Shown here: positions 46,413 to 55,044 of the stretch, in pieces | How positions within the stretch are numbered: position 1 is the stretch's first letter | How the letters are laid out: each line of letters begins with the position of its first letter | NCBI RefSeq assembly: GCF_040932005.1 | Contig: NZ_CP162414.1 | Span: 2,879,501 to 2,943,500, forward strand | Direction of reading: 5' to 3' | Source of the DNA: Aestuariibius sp. HNIBRBA575 | GTDB lineage: Bacteria > Pseudomonadota > Alphaproteobacteria > Rhodobacterales > Rhodobacteraceae | DNA: 64,000 nucleotides | The notes under the pieces: model-generated | The model's input: the letters and a program-made list of their open reading frames with translations, nothing else | What the model was told of the DNA's origin: nothing | The model's database searches: none | Position numbers and translations under genes: made by a program

Positions 46413-46848
46413 TGCAGCTGTGACCCCATCCGATCTGGCCGCTATTCACGCAGGCGCGTTCCAGCAAACCCGCCCATGGACCGAACAAGAATTTGCCGAT
46501 CTGTTGGCCAAACCGTCGACATTGTTGGTCACGTCTGGATTGTCGTTTGTTCTGGCCAGTCTGATCGCCGACGAAGCCGAAATCCTGACATTGGCCACAG
46601 ATCCCACCGTTCAACGACAGGGACAAGCCCGCGCGGCAATGCTGAAGTTTGTGGATCAGCTCGGGGTGCTGGGGGTCACGCGTATCTTTCTGGAAGTGGC
46701 GGCAAATAATCGGCCTGCATTGGGGCATTACGCTGATTCTGGGTTCCAGAGAATCGGTTTGCGGCGCAATTACTACAGGTTAGAGGGCAATCAACGCCAA
46801 GATGCCGTGGTGATGGAAAAAAAACTGACGCCACATCACCCTACGTAA
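46402..46848 (+). CDS. rimI: Ribosomal protein S18-alanine N-acetyltransferase-like GNAT protein
   Basis: 148-residue GNAT acetyltransferase. Acetyl-CoA-binding motif in LATDPTVQRQGQARAAMLKF (the Q/R-x-x-G-x-A loop), and LEVAANNRPALGHYADSGFQRIGLRRNYY is the RimI-style C-terminal block. As with tsaB, no ATG fits; TTG 46402 overlaps tsaB by 11 bases. Acetylation of ribosomal protein S18 is known for E. coli RimI and inferred here from gene order. Confidence 0.88.
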   Translation: MRIDAAVTPSDLAAIHAGAFQQTRPWTEQEFADLLAKPSTLLVTSGLSFVLASLIADEAEILTLATDPTVQRQGQARAAMLKFVDQLGVLGVTRIFLEVAANNRPALGHYADSGFQRIGLRRNYYRLEGNQRQDAVVMEKKLTPHHPT

Positions 46849-46903
46849 CCCCAGCAAATATGAGAGAAGCGACAGGTTGTGGGTGGTTTTTGTTAAAAAG
46901 CGG

Positions 46904-46933
46904 TTGACCCTTTCCCGCGCTCACTGCCTTAAT
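46904..46933 (+). promoter_or_regulatory. Putative promoter of the second importer operon
   Basis: TTGACC at 46904 and CTTAAT at 46928-46933 with an 18-base spacer, about 90 bases before the binding-protein start. Downstream in the leader are a perfect palindrome CCGACTTAGTCGG (46944-46956) and a 7-bp stem GGCACGG/CCGTGCC (46970-46997). Confidence 0.45.
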
Positions 46934-47022
46934 TGTGGATGGTCCGACTTAGTCGGCATATTAACAGATGGCACGGATTGGGTTCCATAACCGTGCCACA
47001 GACCATGACCTGGGAGACTACC

Positions 47023-48018
47023 ATGACTTTCATGACGAAATTCCTCGGCGCGACCGCTGCTCTGGCGCTTTCTGCTGGTGCTGCGTTGGCCGATCCTGCC
47101 CTGATCTTTGATCTGGGTGGTAAATTCGACAAAAGCTTTAACGAATCCGCGTTTAACGGCGCACAGCGTTGGGCCGAAGAAACCGGCGGTGAATTCGCTG
47201 AGTTTGAAATCCAGTCGGATGCACAGCGCGAACAGGCGATCCGTCGTTTCGCAGAAGCAGGCAACAACCCAATCGTAATGGCTGGCTTTTCTTGGGCGAC
47301 ACCGCTCAGCGCCGCTGCGGGTGACTATCCTGACACCAAATTCGTGATCATCGACATGGTTGTAGACGCACCAAACGTCCGTTCCATCGTGTTTAACGAA
47401 CACGAAGGGTCCTATCTGGTTGGCATGCTGGCTGGCATGGCGTCAGAATCCGGTACCGTTGGGTTCATCGGCGGTATGGACATCCCATTGATCCGTAAAT
47501 TCGCCTGTGGCTACGCCGAAGGCGTGCTGGCCGCAAATGCAGACGCAACCGTGATCGCCAACATGACCGGCACCACACCTGCTGCATGGAATGACCCGGT
47601 CAAAGGGTCCGAACTGACCCAAGCACAGATCAGCCAAGGCGCGGACGTTGTTTATGCCGCCGCTGGTGGGACTGGCGTTGGGGTTCTGCAAACCGCTGCG
47701 GATCAGGAAATCCTGTCAATCGGCGTGGATAGCAACCAGAACTACCTGCATTCCGGTCAGGTTCTGACATCCATGATGAAACGCGTCGACAATGCCGTCT
47801 TCGAAAGCTTCACCGCTGGTACAGACGTTGAGCCCGGGTTTAACGTGATGGGCGTTGCCAATGGCGGCGTTGGTTTCGCACTGGATGAACACAACGAATC
47901 CCTGATTTCCGAAGACATGCTGACCGCTGTAAACGCAGCCGCAACCAGCATCTCTGACGGGTCATTGGTTGTGCATGATTACATGAGCGACGAAACCTGT
48001 CCTGTTCTGGACTTCTAA
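47023..48018 (+). CDS. BMP-family nucleoside-binding protein of the second importer
   Basis: 331-residue periplasmic binding protein, start 47023 behind GGGAGACTACC; an upstream in-frame start at 46933 is unsupported. Signal peptide MTFMTKFLGATAALALSAGAALA, cleavage before DPALIF. No lipobox. The mature N-terminus IFDLGGKFDKSFNESAFNGA is the PnrA/BmpA-like signature of nucleoside-binding members (GKFDKSFN loop), and GGTGVGVLQTAADQE and VDSNQNYLHSGQVLTS follow. It is first in an operon that ends with purine nucleoside phosphorylase, so purine nucleosides are the likely ligand. Only distantly similar to the binding protein at 7078. Confidence 0.9.
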   Translation: MTFMTKFLGATAALALSAGAALADPALIFDLGGKFDKSFNESAFNGAQRWAEETGGEFAEFEIQSDAQREQAIRRFAEAGNNPIVMAGFSWATPLSAAAGDYPDTKFVIIDMVVDAPNVRSIVFNEHEGSYLVGMLAGMASESGTVGFIGGMDIPLIRKFACGYAEGVLAANADATVIANMTGTTPAAWNDPVKGSELTQAQISQGADVVYAAAGGTGVGVLQTAADQEILSIGVDSNQNYLHSGQVLTSMMKRVDNAVFESFTAGTDVEPGFNVMGVANGGVGFALDEHNESLISEDMLTAVNAAATSISDGSLVVHDYMSDETCPVLDF

Positions 48019-48040
48019 GTAAGTTCAGGCCCAAACATCG

Positions 48041-48067
48041 GGGCCGCACGATCCGTTCGTGCGGCCC
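48041..48067 (+). terminator. Intercistronic hairpin after the binding-protein gene
   Basis: GGGCCGCACGA pairs with TCGTGCGGCCC (11 bp, perfect), followed by TCCTTCTTTC, not a strong T-run. In ABC operons such hairpins protect the binding-protein mRNA and reduce read-through into the transporter genes. Confidence 0.7.
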
Positions 48068-48093
48068 TCCTTCTTTCTGGCGTTGGTGAAAAT

Positions 48094-49632
48094 ATGACAG
48101 ATCAAGCCCCCGCAATTGAGCTTAAGGGAATTTCCAAAGCATTTGGCCCCGTTCAAGCCAACAAAGACATCGCGATCCGCGTGATGCCCGGCACGATCCA
48201 CGGGATCATTGGCGAAAATGGCGCTGGGAAATCGACGCTTATGTCGATCCTTTATGGGTTTTACAAAGCCGATAAGGGCGAGATTTTTATCAACGGTCAA
48301 AAGACTGATATTCCCGATTCACAGGCCGCGATTGCCGCCGGTATCGGGATGGTGTTCCAGCACTTTAAACTGGTCGAAAATTTCACGGTTCTGGAAAACG
48401 TTGTTCTCGGGGCCGAAGATGGCGCGCTATTGGGCCCATCCCTGCGCAAAGCACGCAAAGAATTGACCGCGCTGTCGGATGAATACGAATTGCAGGTCAA
48501 TCCAGACGCCATCATCGAAGAAATCGGCGTCGGCATGCAGCAGCGCGTGGAAATCCTAAAGGCGCTCTATCGTCAGGCCAATATCCTGATTTTGGACGAA
48601 CCCACCGGTGTGCTGACCCCGGCAGAGGCCGACCAATTGTTCCGAATTTTGGACCGCCTGCGCGAAGAAGGCAAAACCATCATTCTGATCACGCATAAGC
48701 TGCGTGAAATCATGGAAATCACCAATACGGTCAGCGTGATGCGCCGTGGTGAAATGACTGCAACGGTTAAAACCGCAGAAACCAGCCCCCAAGAATTGGC
48801 CGAATTGATGGTCGGCCGCAAAGTGTTGCTGCGGGTCGACAAAACCCCGGCTCAGCCGAAACAGGTTGTTCTGAATGTTCAGGATCTCCGTGTCGTCGAC
48901 GACAAGAAAGTGGAACGCCTGAAAGGCATTTCCTTTGACGTGCGCGCCGGAGAAGTGCTGGGCATTGCGGGCGTGGCGGGCAATGGCCAGTCAGAACTGC
49001 TCGAAGTGTTGGGCGGCTATCAATCCGGGACTGGTTTGATTGAGGTGAACGGCGAATCTATTGACCTGACAGGCGCCAAATCCGACGGTCAAAGCCGCCG
49101 TAATCGTGGCATCGCCCATGTGCCAGAGGATCGCCAGCGCGAGGGCCTGATCATGGAATATGCGGCGTGGGAAAATGTCGCGTTTGGGTATCACAACGAC
49201 CCGAAATTTCAGAAAAACCGCCTGTTCATGGACAACGCCGCCATGCGCGCCGATTGCGCCGAAAAAATGGAACGATTTGACGTGCGCCCCCCCGATCCCA
49301 GCCTCGCTGCCAAGAATTTTTCCGGCGGGAACCAACAGAAAATCGTTGTGGCGCGTGAAATCGAACGCAACCCGGATTTGCTGTTGATTGGTCAACCCAC
49401 CCGTGGCGTCGATATCGGCGCGATCGAATTTATCCACAAACAGATCATTGCTCTGCGTGACCAAGGCAAAGCCATTTTGCTGGTTTCGGTCGAACTAGAA
49501 GAAATCCTATCCCTGTCTGACCGCGTCGCTGTGATGTTTGATGGGCAAATTATGGGCGAACGTGTCGCCTCAGAAACGGACGAAAGAGAGCTGGGCCTGT
49601 TGATGGCCGGCGTTCGCGGGGAGGCTGCATAA
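48094..49632 (+). CDS. Nucleoside ABC importer, duplicated ATPase (second system)
   Basis: 512 residues, two nucleotide-binding domains. Domain 1 has Walker A GENGAGKST (40-48) and Walker B LILDEPTGVLTP. Domain 2 has GVAGNGQSELLEV in place of Walker A, the signature FSGGNQQKIVVAREI and a Walker B ending LLIGQPTRG without the catalytic Glu, again asymmetric as in the first system. It starts 75 bases after the binding protein and its stop abuts the permease start. The two ATPases in the window are clear paralogues but far from identical. Confidence 0.9.
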   Translation: MTDQAPAIELKGISKAFGPVQANKDIAIRVMPGTIHGIIGENGAGKSTLMSILYGFYKADKGEIFINGQKTDIPDSQAAIAAGIGMVFQHFKLVENFTVLENVVLGAEDGALLGPSLRKARKELTALSDEYELQVNPDAIIEEIGVGMQQRVEILKALYRQANILILDEPTGVLTPAEADQLFRILDRLREEGKTIILITHKLREIMEITNTVSVMRRGEMTATVKTAETSPQELAELMVGRKVLLRVDKTPAQPKQVVLNVQDLRVVDDKKVERLKGISFDVRAGEVLGIAGVAGNGQSELLEVLGGYQSGTGLIEVNGESIDLTGAKSDGQSRRNRGIAHVPEDRQREGLIMEYAAWENVAFGYHNDPKFQKNRLFMDNAAMRADCAEKMERFDVRPPDPSLAAKNFSGGNQQKIVVAREIERNPDLLLIGQPTRGVDIGAIEFIHKQIIALRDQGKAILLVSVELEEILSLSDRVAVMFDGQIMGERVASETDERELGLLMAGVRGEAA

Positions 49633-50754
49633 ATGGAAAAGATGCCTAAATGGGCGGATGTGATCCTGATCCCGATGATTTCGTTGATCCTTGCGGCGAT
49701 CATTTCTGCGTTTGTGATTATGGCCATCGGGGAAAACCCCTTGATCGCGTTGCAAAAAATGGTCGATGGCGCGTTTGGGAACACCCAAAATATCGGCTAC
49801 ACGCTGTATTACACCACGAACTTTATCTTTACCGGATTGGCGGTTTCGGTCGCATTCCACGCCCGGATGTTCAACATCGGCGGCGAAGGTCAGGCACTGG
49901 TCGGCGGTCTGGGCGTTGCGATCGTGTGTCTCTATATTCCATGGCCGCATTGGTCGCTCGCGCTGCTTGGCGCCAGCCTTGGAGCGGCGATGTTTGGGGC
50001 GATGTGGGCGGCGATCCCGGCCTATTTGCAGGCCCGCCGCGGCAGCCATATCGTGATCACAACGATCATGTTCAACTTTATCGCGGCGTCCTTGCTGAAC
50101 TACATGCTGGTGGGGCCGTTGAAACCTTTGGGGTCGATGGAACCGGCCAGTGCGCCGTTTCCTGAGGCAACCCATTTGCCGAATTTTCAGGAAATGTTTA
50201 ATCCAATCTGGCAAATATTTGCAGGCGAAGAGGCCAAGGCGATTTTCCTACGCTCCCCGGCAAACATCACGTTTTTCCTCGCTGTTATTGCCTGTTTTGT
50301 GGTTTGGGCGCTGATCTGGCGCACACGTCTGGGTTATCAATTACGGTCCTACGGCCTGTCCGAAACAGCGGCGAAATATGCCGGGATCAGCCCGTTTAAA
50401 ATCATCATGATTGCGATGCTAATCTCTGGGGGATTGTCCGGATTGATGGCCGTCAACCAAGCGCAAGGCGACGCCGAACGGTTGGTTTTGAACGCGGTTG
50501 AGGGTGCTGGGTTCATCGGCATCGCTGTGGCCCTGATGGGGCGGTCCCATCCGTTTGGGGTGTTCTTGGCGGCGCTTTTGTTTGGCGCGCTTTATCAGGG
50601 TGGCGCTGAATTGGCGTTTTGGACGTCGATCCCACGCGAAATGATCGTTGTGATCCAAGCGTTGGTGATCCTGTTCACGGGCGCATTGGACAATATGGTG
50701 CGTATGCCGTTGGAACGGCTGTTCATCGCCAAAAACCGCAAGCAGGAGGGCTAA
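49633..50754 (+). CDS. Nucleoside ABC importer permease 1 (second system)
   Basis: 373-residue inner-membrane permease, start immediately after the ATPase stop. Family motif AFHARMFNIGGEGQALVGGLG near residue 75 and the coupling loop SYGLSETAAKYAGISPFK near 240. KMVDGAFGNTQNIGYTLYYT is an N-terminal block seen in the larger permease of nucleoside BMP systems. It pairs with the next gene, three bases downstream. Confidence 0.89.
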   Translation: MEKMPKWADVILIPMISLILAAIISAFVIMAIGENPLIALQKMVDGAFGNTQNIGYTLYYTTNFIFTGLAVSVAFHARMFNIGGEGQALVGGLGVAIVCLYIPWPHWSLALLGASLGAAMFGAMWAAIPAYLQARRGSHIVITTIMFNFIAASLLNYMLVGPLKPLGSMEPASAPFPEATHLPNFQEMFNPIWQIFAGEEAKAIFLRSPANITFFLAVIACFVVWALIWRTRLGYQLRSYGLSETAAKYAGISPFKIIMIAMLISGGLSGLMAVNQAQGDAERLVLNAVEGAGFIGIAVALMGRSHPFGVFLAALLFGALYQGGAELAFWTSIPREMIVVIQALVILFTGALDNMVRMPLERLFIAKNRKQEG

Positions 50755-50757
50755 GCC

Positions 50758-51726
50758 GTGGATATCGACACACTTATTCAGGTTCTCGACAGCTCTTTGC
50801 GGTTTGCGACACCTTTGTTGCTGGCCTGTTTGGCGGGGCTTTATTCGGAACGCGCCGGGATTTTCGACATCGGCCTAGAGGGCAAGATGTTGGCCGCTGC
50901 GTTTTTGTCCGCGGCTGTGGCCTATACCAGCGGATCCGCTTGGGTCGGCCTGTTGGCTGGCGTTGGCGTCGCGATGGGGCTGGCATTGTTGCATGGCGTG
51001 GCCTCGATCACGTTTCGTGGGAATCAGCTTATTTCCGGGGTGGCGATTAATTTCTTGGCGGCGGGATTGTCGGTTGTGGTCGCCCAAAGTTGGTTTGCTC
51101 AGGGCAGCCGAACACCGCAATTGGCCGGGGCAGCACGGTTTGAAAACCTAAACCTGCCTTTCGCAGAACAGCTGGCCGATGTGCCGCTGCTGGGGCCGCT
51201 TTATAGCGATCTTTTGTCGGGTCATACGATCATCGTTTATCTGGCGCTACTCGCCGTGCCTGCCACATGGTGGCTGTTGTTTCGCACCCGGTTTGGCCTG
51301 CGTTTGCGCGCCGTTGGGGAAAACCCCGCCGCTGTGGATACCGCCGGGATTTCGGTGATCCGATTGCGGTTTTCTGCTGTGCTGATCTGCGGCATTTTAT
51401 GTGGGATTGCAGGGGCCTATCTATCCACGTCACTTCAGGCTGGGTTCACCAAAGACATGACCGCAGGGCGTGGGTTCATCGCACTGGCGGCGCTGATCTT
51501 TGCCAAATGGCGGCCCTGGCATGCGCTTTATACCTGCCTGTTATTTGGCTTCCTTCAGGCGCTGGCGCTGCGCCCCGACCTGATTGAAAACACGCTTGGC
51601 TTTAAGGTTCAGGTGCAATTGCTGGACGCATTGCCCTATATCCTCACGGTAATCATTCTGGCGGGCTTTGTTGGCAAAGCGATCCCCCCACGTGCCGGCG
51701 GCGAACCCTATGTCAAAGAACGCTGA
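50758..51726 (+). CDS. Nucleoside ABC importer permease 2 (second system)
   Basis: 322-residue permease beginning at GTG 50758, with GGAGG upstream. SERAGIFDIGLEGKMLAAAF is the smaller-permease signature, and RAVGENPAAVDTAGISVIRLRF the coupling loop. Its last 17 bases overlap the start of the purine nucleoside phosphorylase gene, tying transport to intracellular phosphorolysis. Confidence 0.89.
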   Translation: MDIDTLIQVLDSSLRFATPLLLACLAGLYSERAGIFDIGLEGKMLAAAFLSAAVAYTSGSAWVGLLAGVGVAMGLALLHGVASITFRGNQLISGVAINFLAAGLSVVVAQSWFAQGSRTPQLAGAARFENLNLPFAEQLADVPLLGPLYSDLLSGHTIIVYLALLAVPATWWLLFRTRFGLRLRAVGENPAAVDTAGISVIRLRFSAVLICGILCGIAGAYLSTSLQAGFTKDMTAGRGFIALAALIFAKWRPWHALYTCLLFGFLQALALRPDLIENTLGFKVQVQLLDALPYILTVIILAGFVGKAIPPRAGGEPYVKER

Positions 51727-52516
51727 AACGCTCGCCGCGCAGATCAAAGAGCTGGCCGGGGATGCCCCCGTTCAGATCGGTCTGATCCTTGGCTCTGGGC
51801 TGGGACATATCGCAGACACGGTGGATGGCGTTGCCATTCCCTATGACGCACTGCCCGGTTTTCCCCATGCGGGTGTGTCCGGGCATAATCCGAACCTTGT
51901 TATTGGCACTTTAGAAGGCGTGCGCGTCGCCGTTTTTGGCGGACGGGCACATTATTACGAAAGCGGGCGTGGCGATGCGATGCGCCTGCCGCTTGAGGTG
52001 TTAAAGGCGTTGGGGGCGGACCAAGTGATCGCGACCAATGCAGCCGGATCATTGCGGGCTGATATGCCCACCGGTTCGATTATGTGTCTGACGGATCATA
52101 TCAATTTTTCCGGCCTGAACCCATTGATCGGCGAAAAATCTGATGCGCGGTTTGTGTCGATGCACAATGCCTATGATGCCGATCTGCGCGAAGCGCTAAA
52201 ACAGGCGGCTCTTGCCAGCGATGTAGACATGCACGAAGGCATTTACACATGGTATTCCGGCCCATCCTTTGAAACGCCGGCCGAAATCCGCGCCATTCGA
52301 ATGCTGGGGTCCGACGCTGTGGGCATGTCCACCGTACCAGAGGTGATCCTCGCCCGTTTTTTGGGGTTGCGTACAGCGGCCATTTCAACAATCACGAACA
52401 TGGCAGAGGGACTGGGTACAGAAGCCATCAGCCATGAACACACCAAAAACATGGCCCCTCTTGGCGCTTCAAAACTAGAGAAAGTGCTTCGTCGCTACCT
52501 TAGGGTCAACTTTTAG
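51710..52516 (+). CDS. Purine nucleoside phosphorylase (trimeric type)
   Basis: Cleaves inosine, guanosine or xanthosine with phosphate to free base and ribose-1-phosphate. 268 residues from ATG 51710; the longer in-frame start at 51668 lies deeper in the permease gene. Motifs: LILGSGLGHIAD (phosphate loop), GGRAHYYESGRGDAMRLPLEVL, TNAAGSLRADM, HINFSGLNPL, YSGPSFETPAEIR, and AISTITNMAEGLG with the purine-site Asn. This is the PNP-II family (XapA/PunA-like), distinct from hexameric DeoD, which may start at the right edge of the window. Products could feed the xanthine dehydrogenase at the left end. Confidence 0.93.
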   Translation: MSKNAETLAAQIKELAGDAPVQIGLILGSGLGHIADTVDGVAIPYDALPGFPHAGVSGHNPNLVIGTLEGVRVAVFGGRAHYYESGRGDAMRLPLEVLKALGADQVIATNAAGSLRADMPTGSIMCLTDHINFSGLNPLIGEKSDARFVSMHNAYDADLREALKQAALASDVDMHEGIYTWYSGPSFETPAEIRAIRMLGSDAVGMSTVPEVILARFLGLRTAAISTITNMAEGLGTEAISHEHTKNMAPLGASKLEKVLRRYLRVNF

Positions 52517-52589
52517 GTCCAATTTCAAAAAATGATAACGCCAGTCTCAATAATGAGCGTCTTTTGACGCCATTTTTGTGCCCACCCAT

Positions 52590-52618
52590 TTGACACACCT
52601 ACCCAAAATAGGCTTTTA
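52590..52618 (+). promoter_or_regulatory. Putative promoter of the TSUP transporter gene
   Basis: Consensus TTGACA at 52590-52595 and a poor -10 (CTTTTA) 17 bases on, about 30 bases before the gene. The -35 is exact; the -10 is weak, so this is tentative. Confidence 0.4.
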
Positions 52619-52647
52619 AGAGGCAACCCATAATCAGCGGGATGCCC

Positions 52648-53565
52648 ATGCAAATATATCTGCCTATCGCCGAGGTATCGGTGAACGCCTTCCTTCTTCT
52701 TGGCTTGGGCGGAATTGTGGGCATATTATCGGGCATGTTTGGCGTAGGCGGTGGCTTCCTTATGACACCGCTTTTGTTTTTTATCGGCATTCCGCCCGCT
52801 GTTGCCGTCGCAACCGAAGCCAACCAGATTGTCGCATCTTCGTTTTCCGGACTATTGGCGCATCTACGACGAAAAACCGTAGATCTGCGAATGGGCGTGG
52901 TCCTGTTGGTGGGGGGGTTAATCGGCGCTGCAGTTGGGGTGGTGATATTTAACTACCTGAAATCATTAGGACAAGTCGACCTGCTGGTGCGGCTTTGCTA
53001 TGTCGTATTTTTGGGTGTTGTCGGCGGCCTGATGTTCTTTGAAAGCCTGCGCGCACTGCAAAAATCCAAACGCCCTGGCGGCGCACCTACACGGCGCAAA
53101 CACACTTGGGTTCACAACCTGCCATTCAAAATGAAGTTCCGCGTCTCAGGGCTTTACATCTCGGTAATTCCGCCGGTCATGGTTGGGATCTGCGTGGGTA
53201 TTTTGGCCGCAATCATGGGTGTCGGCGGCGGTTTTATCATGGTGCCCGCGATGATTTATCTGCTGGGTATGCCGACCAAAGTGGTGGTTGGCACCTCGCT
53301 GTTTCAGATCATTTTTGTGACTGCATTCACGACGATGCTGCATGCAACGACCAACTTTACAGTGGATGTCGTTTTGGCTGTGCTTTTGCTCGTTGGGGGT
53401 GTTATTGGCGCTCAGATCGGCACCCGGATCGGACTAAAGCTGAAGGCAGAACAGTTGCGCATCCTGCTCGCCGCGCTGGTTTTGGTTGTCTGCGGGAAGC
53501 TCGCGCTGGAATTGCTGATCCAGCCGTCTGAACTATACTCAATCGGCGCGACAGGAGGTCACTGA
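52648..53565 (+). CDS. TSUP family transporter (TauE/SafE, sulfite-exporter-like)
   Basis: 305-residue inner-membrane protein, about eight helices in two repeats. Each half opens with the family motif: LGGIVGILSGMFGVGGGFLMTPLLF near residue 20 and VGICVGILAAIMGVGGGFIMVPAM near 180. ATG 52648 (GGGA spaced five bases) is preferred over ATG 52642. It overlaps the next gene by one base (TGATG). TSUP proteins move small anions such as sulfite, sulfoacetate or other organosulfonates; the substrate here is unknown. The partner downstream is a TIGR02186-type protein, a recurring pair in alphaproteobacteria. Confidence 0.87.
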   Translation: MQIYLPIAEVSVNAFLLLGLGGIVGILSGMFGVGGGFLMTPLLFFIGIPPAVAVATEANQIVASSFSGLLAHLRRKTVDLRMGVVLLVGGLIGAAVGVVIFNYLKSLGQVDLLVRLCYVVFLGVVGGLMFFESLRALQKSKRPGGAPTRRKHTWVHNLPFKMKFRVSGLYISVIPPVMVGICVGILAAIMGVGGGFIMVPAMIYLLGMPTKVVVGTSLFQIIFVTAFTTMLHATTNFTVDVVLAVLLLVGGVIGAQIGTRIGLKLKAEQLRILLAALVLVVCGKLALELLIQPSELYSIGATGGH

Positions 53566-54323
53566 TGTTTCTTCGCCTCCTCGCTCTGATAACCTGTCTC
53601 ACATCTCCTTTGGCCGCCGAAGAGATCGTATTGGGACTGTCCCAAAACGAAGTTGCAATCACAGCGAATTTTGACGGCAAAGACATCCTGATCTTTGGCG
53701 CAATCAAACGCGAAACGCCCATTTCGAACGAAGGCCCCCTAGAAGTAATCGTGACGGTTTCCGGCCCATCAGAGCCCGTCACCGTGCGCCGCAAAGCATG
53801 GCGTTATGGCATCTGGATCAACACCGCCGCCGTCGATGTGGACGCCGCCCCGTCCTTTTATGCGGTGGCGACGACCAATCCAATTCAACAGGTTTTGTCC
53901 GACGTCGAAGATCTAAGACACAAAGTCACCATTCCGCGCGCTATCCGATCTGTTGGGGCCCCGATGGATGTCATGGATTCAGAGAGCTTTACCGAAGCTT
54001 TGATCCGCATCCGCGGCGCCGAGGATTCTTATCAGCTGCTCGAAGGCGCGGTTGATTTGGATCAGGACACGCTGTTTCGCACGGCGATTTCGCTGCCTGC
54101 GAACCTGACAGCCGGTGATTACGTGACCCGGATTTTTCTGACACGCAACGGCCAGGTTATCGATCAATACGAAACGCCGATTGCCGTACAAAAGGTTGGT
54201 TTGGAACGATTTTTGTTCAACCTTGCGCACGAAAATCCGTTTCTTTACGGGTTGATGTCACTCACGATCGCGATTGCCGCTGGTTGGGGGGCATCCGCAG
54301 CGTTCCGGGCCTTCCAACGCTAA
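53565..54323 (+). CDS. TIGR02186-type membrane-anchored periplasmic protein
   Basis: 252 residues. N-terminal signal peptide (MFLRLLALITCLTSPLAA), a beta-rich periplasmic domain opening EEIVLGLSQNEVAITANFDG, and a C-terminal membrane helix around LMSLTIAIAAGWGASAAF, so it is held in the inner membrane facing out. AGGAGGTCACTG is a strong ribosome-binding site overlapping the end of the TSUP gene. I recall this architecture as the TIGR02186 family that accompanies TSUP transporters; its biochemical role is not known to me. It may be a transporter accessory subunit. Confidence 0.75.
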   Translation: MFLRLLALITCLTSPLAAEEIVLGLSQNEVAITANFDGKDILIFGAIKRETPISNEGPLEVIVTVSGPSEPVTVRRKAWRYGIWINTAAVDVDAAPSFYAVATTNPIQQVLSDVEDLRHKVTIPRAIRSVGAPMDVMDSESFTEALIRIRGAEDSYQLLEGAVDLDQDTLFRTAISLPANLTAGDYVTRIFLTRNGQVIDQYETPIAVQKVGLERFLFNLAHENPFLYGLMSLTIAIAAGWGASAAFRAFQR

Positions 54324-54324
54324 G

Positions 54325-55044
54325 TTAGCCGCGACCAACAAACGGCATCTTTGTTGCCATAATTGTCATGGATTGCACATTTGCCGATAACGGCAAATTG
54401 GCCATCTGCCAGACTGCATCGGCGCAATGGGACACATCCATCGTCATCGGCGTATCGCCTTCGGATTCAGAAATTGAGCGCACCAAGGGCGTCGCCGCAT
54501 TACCAATGTCAATTTGACCGCAGGCAATATCAAACGGCCGACCGTCCATTGTGATCGTTTTGGTCAGCCCTGAAATGGCATGTTTGCTGGTGGTATAGGC
54601 GGCTGAAAACGGTGTGCGGGGCGCATGTGCCGACAACGACCCGTTATTGATGATCCGCCCACCCTGTGGGGATTGGTGCCGCATTTGCCCAAACGCGGAC
54701 TTGGCGCATAAAAACATCGCGGTCACGTTTAAATCAATAGTCGCACGCCAATCCGTCAATTCGATTTCGTCCAAGCTACCCGACGGGCCAAATTGTCCTG
54801 CGTTGTTAAACAACGAATTCAGATGCCCAGCCCGATCTACGAATTGGCCAAATGCGCGCTTCACTTGCGCCTCATCCGTCACATCACATGGCAAAACGAC
54901 CGCGTTCTGCGCCCCATTTGCCACCTCGATCAACGCAGGCTGTCGTCTGGCTACCAATCCGACGATCCACCCCTCGCTCAGAAATCGTTGCGCTGTCGCA
55001 GCCCCAATGCCAGAACTGGCCCCGGTGATAATAATACTCTTCAT
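54325..55044 (-). CDS. SDR family oxidoreductase
   Basis: 239-residue short-chain dehydrogenase/reductase. TGxxxGxG motif in IITGASSGIGAATAQRFL, NNAG in LFNNAGQFG, catalytic Ser in NNGSLSAHAP and YxxxK in YTTSKHAISGLTK near residue 150. NAD(P)-dependent; substrate unknown. The start overlaps the helicase stop by four bases, so it is translated from the same transcript. Convergent with the TIGR02186 gene, one base apart. Confidence 0.88.
   Translation of the reverse strand: MKSIIITGASSGIGAATAQRFLSEGWIVGLVARRQPALIEVANGAQNAVVLPCDVTDEAQVKRAFGQFVDRAGHLNSLFNNAGQFGPSGSLDEIELTDWRATIDLNVTAMFLCAKSAFGQMRHQSPQGGRIINNGSLSAHAPRTPFSAAYTTSKHAISGLTKTITMDGRPFDIACGQIDIGNAATPLVRSISESEGDTPMTMDVSHCADAVWQMANLPLSANVQSMTIMATKMPFVGRG

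Noticed and set aside
46849..47022. Purine riboswitch in the leader of the nucleoside importer
   Set aside because: Stems are present, but I cannot find the three-way-junction layout or conserved loop sequences of known purine or xanthine riboswitches. A covariance-model search would decide.
49570..50214. 214-codon ORF antisense to the permease at 49633
   Set aside because: Arg/His/Gln-rich shadow of a hydrophobic gene; no ribosome-binding site or motif.
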